Source of the DNA: Acidobacteriota bacterium
GTDB lineage: Bacteria > Acidobacteriota > Terriglobia > Bryobacterales > Bryobacteraceae
Length of the DNA stretch: 39,589 nt
Assembly: GCA_025354525.1 (NCBI GenBank)
Contig: JANXMS010000289.1
Location: 1 to 39,589, forward strand
Reading direction: 5' to 3'
The position numbers were made by a program, and so were the translations under genes. Under the pieces are notes generated by a model. The model worked only from the letters and a program-made list of their open reading frames with translations. It had not been told where the DNA came from and ran no database searches. This document shows positions 37,961-39,589 of this stretch, piece after piece (position 1 is the first letter of the stretch; each line of letters begins with the position of its first letter).

Positions 37961-38845
37961 ATGTTTTCCCTCTCCCGTCGCCGCTTCTTCCCCCTCTTGC
38001 CGTCCCTCGCCCTGCCCCTCACAGCCGCCACCCCCAACGATTTCAGCTTCGCCCTCATCGGCGACCGTACCGGCTCCGCCCAGCCCCAGATTTACTCCCG
38101 CGTCTTTCGCGAGGTCATCCTCTCCGACCCCGCCTTCGCCGTCAGCATCGGTGACGCCATCGAAGGGGTCGACGACTCGAAAGCCCCCGCGCAATGGACC
38201 GAAATGCAAGCCCTCTGGGCGACCGCCAAGTTCCCCCTTCGCCACACCCCCGGCAATCACGACATCTGGAACGACTCCTCCGCCACCCTCTTCGCCCAAC
38301 GCGCCGGCCACCCCCCGCAACACTCCTGGGTCCATCAAAACACCCTCTTTGTCATCCTCGACAACAGCCGCGTGGAAGGCCTACCCGCGTCCCAACTCGC
38401 CTTCCTCGAAAAAACTCTCGCCGCTAACCCCCAATGCCAGCCTAAAATGGTCTTCCTCCACAAGCCCTTTTGGATCCCTCAAGTCGCCGTCCGCAGCGGT
38501 GATTTCGACTTACACCGCATCGTCAAGCGCCACGGTGTCACCCACGTCTTCAGCGGCCACGGCCACCAACTCGTCCATCTCGAAAACGATGGCATCCACT
38601 ACACCGAAATCGGCTCCAGCGGCGGCTCGGTCGACCGCGGCAAACTCCGCGGCGAAGGCTTCCGCCACGGCTGGTTCTATCATTACTTCTTACTTAAAGT
38701 TGAAGGCGACCAAGTAACCATCACCGTCCGAGAACTCCCCCCTCCCAATGGCCTCGCCCGAACCTTCCGCCTCGAACAGTGGACCTCCACCGGGCCCCAG
38801 TTCGACCTCGGTGATCCCGGTCTCACCGGCCAACCGCGCCTATAA
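37961..38845 (+). CDS. Metallophosphoesterase (calcineurin-like, Tat/Sec-exported)
   Basis: 'FSFALIGDRTGSAQPQIYSRVFREVILSDPAFAVSIGDAIEGVDD', 'RHTPGNHDIW', 'KMVFLHKPFW', 'VTHVFSGHGHQLVH'. Confidence 0.92.
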   Translation: MFSLSRRRFFPLLPSLALPLTAATPNDFSFALIGDRTGSAQPQIYSRVFREVILSDPAFAVSIGDAIEGVDDSKAPAQWTEMQALWATAKFPLRHTPGNHDIWNDSSATLFAQRAGHPPQHSWVHQNTLFVILDNSRVEGLPASQLAFLEKTLAANPQCQPKMVFLHKPFWIPQVAVRSGDFDLHRIVKRHGVTHVFSGHGHQLVHLENDGIHYTEIGSSGGSVDRGKLRGEGFRHGWFYHYFLLKVEGDQVTITVRELPPPNGLARTFRLEQWTSTGPQFDLGDPGLTGQPRL

Positions 38846-38910
38846 GGTTCACCTGTGGGACCTAGTTCGTGTCCATGACGTTTTGCCAGTTGGCGCCTCT
38901 GGTGTGCAAA

Positions 38911-39247
38911 TTAGCCCATTACCGTGATGAGCGGCGTTGAAAGCAAGGCAGTTGCTCCGGCGCCGTTTTCTGTTTGCAGCTGAGGTTGGTTATCTGGGCT
39001 GGGTATCGGGTTGTTATGCCGTCCAACATCGCATTCGCTGCATAGATTTGGCTGCGGCGGAATATAGTCATCGCGCAGCGGAAGCGGGCCCTCGAAGGGC
39101 TCATCAAGAAACCGCCAAAGGTCTCGATAGACGAACAATTGATGGCGTAAGAGCGCGACAAAGCGACTGAGGTGCCACGGGATGCGGCTCCGCAACTGTA
39201 GATAACGTACCAGGAGCAAGGCGACCAATGCTGTCTAAATCTGAATC
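38911..39247 (-). pseudogene. C-terminal remnant of an IS4-like DDE transposase
   Basis: Reverse strand reads QI*TALVALLLVRYLQLRSRIPWHLSRFVALLRHQLFVYRDLWRFLDEPFEGPLPL. This resembles the conserved IS4-like C-terminus '(QIW)TAL(I/V)ALLL.RYLQL.S...W.LS..VALLR..LF..RDLW.WLD.PF', with the W codon apparently mutated to TAG. Upstream part absent. Confidence 0.7.
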
Positions 39248-39589
39248 TAGAGCAAAACCTGACATAATTGAGGGGCTCTGGAAAGTATGACGTCGCATGG
39301 ATATGGCACGAGCCTACTCAGACGATTTGCGCTCAAAGTTTGTTGCCGCTTATGAGAGCGGGAATACTGGCCTCAAGAAATTGGCGGCAACTTTTCAAGT
39401 AAGCCGGGCTTGGGCCGAGAGAATATGGAAGACCAAGCGGGAGACCGGCAGTTCTTCACGACCTGCGGGAAGGCCACGCGGCTTTCCCAGCCGTCTGACC
39501 CCAGAGATCCGACAACGCCTTTGCGTGCAGATCGGCAAACAGCCTGACGCCACAGTTAACGAGTTGCGGGGATGGCTGCAAACCCAGGA
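39248..39589 (+). mobile_element. IS630-family element, copy 2 (left end present, truncated by window end)
   Basis: TAGAGCAAAaCCTGACATAAT left end, aligned by eye with 16021 onward, followed by an intact transposase 5' part. Confidence 0.88.
39303..39589 (+). CDS. IS630-family transposase N-terminus (open at window end; absent from the ORF track)
   Basis: ATG at 39303: MARAYSDDLRSKFVAAYESGNTGLKKLAATFQVSRAWAERIWKTKRETGSSSRPAGRPRGFPSRLTPEIRQRLCVQIGKQPDATVNELRGWLQTQ. HTH typical of IS630 transposases, no stop before the window end. Confidence 0.88.
   Translation, partial: MARAYSDDLRSKFVAAYESGNTGLKKLAATFQVSRAWAERIWKTKRETGSSSRPAGRPRGFPSRLTPEIRQRLCVQIGKQPDATVNELRGWLQTQ

Noticed and set aside
1-39589. 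tRNA, rRNA, riboswitch or phage/defence island
   Set aside because: No cloverleaf-like, rRNA-like or known defence/phage gene signatures recognised by eye. A tRNAscan/Infernal/DefenseFinder run would be needed to confirm absence.

Overview
The window looks like Acidobacteria-type (Solibacter/Bryobacter-like) chromosome. It is high-GC, gene-dense, and rich in secreted beta-propeller proteins, including an NHL protein with a Solibacter-type (TIGR03437-like) C-terminal domain. It also carries DUF1549/1553 + DUF1501 genes and Gfo/Idh oxidoreductases. Left part (0-7.6 kb): partial secreted protein, NHL propeller, matrixin-like metalloprotease with a 37-unit Thr-Pro hexanucleotide tract, coaD, aminotransferase, mannose-6-phosphate isomerase. 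Middle (7.6-16 kb): SH3b lipoprotein, SGNH hydrolase, and a putative periplasmic electron-transfer cluster. That cluster holds two divergent paralogous PQQ-like propellers, a CxxCH+HhH protein, a YncE-like propeller, a di-heme cytochrome c peroxidase/MauG-like protein and a cupredoxin-like protein. Around 16-16.8 kb lies a decayed IS630-family element. A second, better preserved copy of the same IS enters at the right edge, next to a remnant of an unrelated IS4-like transposase. Between them: MBL hydrolase + oxidoreductase, an SMP-30 pseudogene, EEP nuclease, mutM, an FHA-SLT fusion protein, an LssY_C/beta-barrel protein, cyanophycinase-like protein, MFS transporter, HAD hydrolase, a DUF1549/DUF1501/Ig-propeller/DinB/galM gene string, an NfrB-like glycosyltransferase with an MshEN-type domain, and a metallophosphoesterase. 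A window-scale feature is an orientation-independent GC-skew reversal, G-rich on the left and C-rich on the right. No CRISPR, rRNA, tRNA, phage or clear defence system was recognised. All calls come from reading the sequence; no database search was run.
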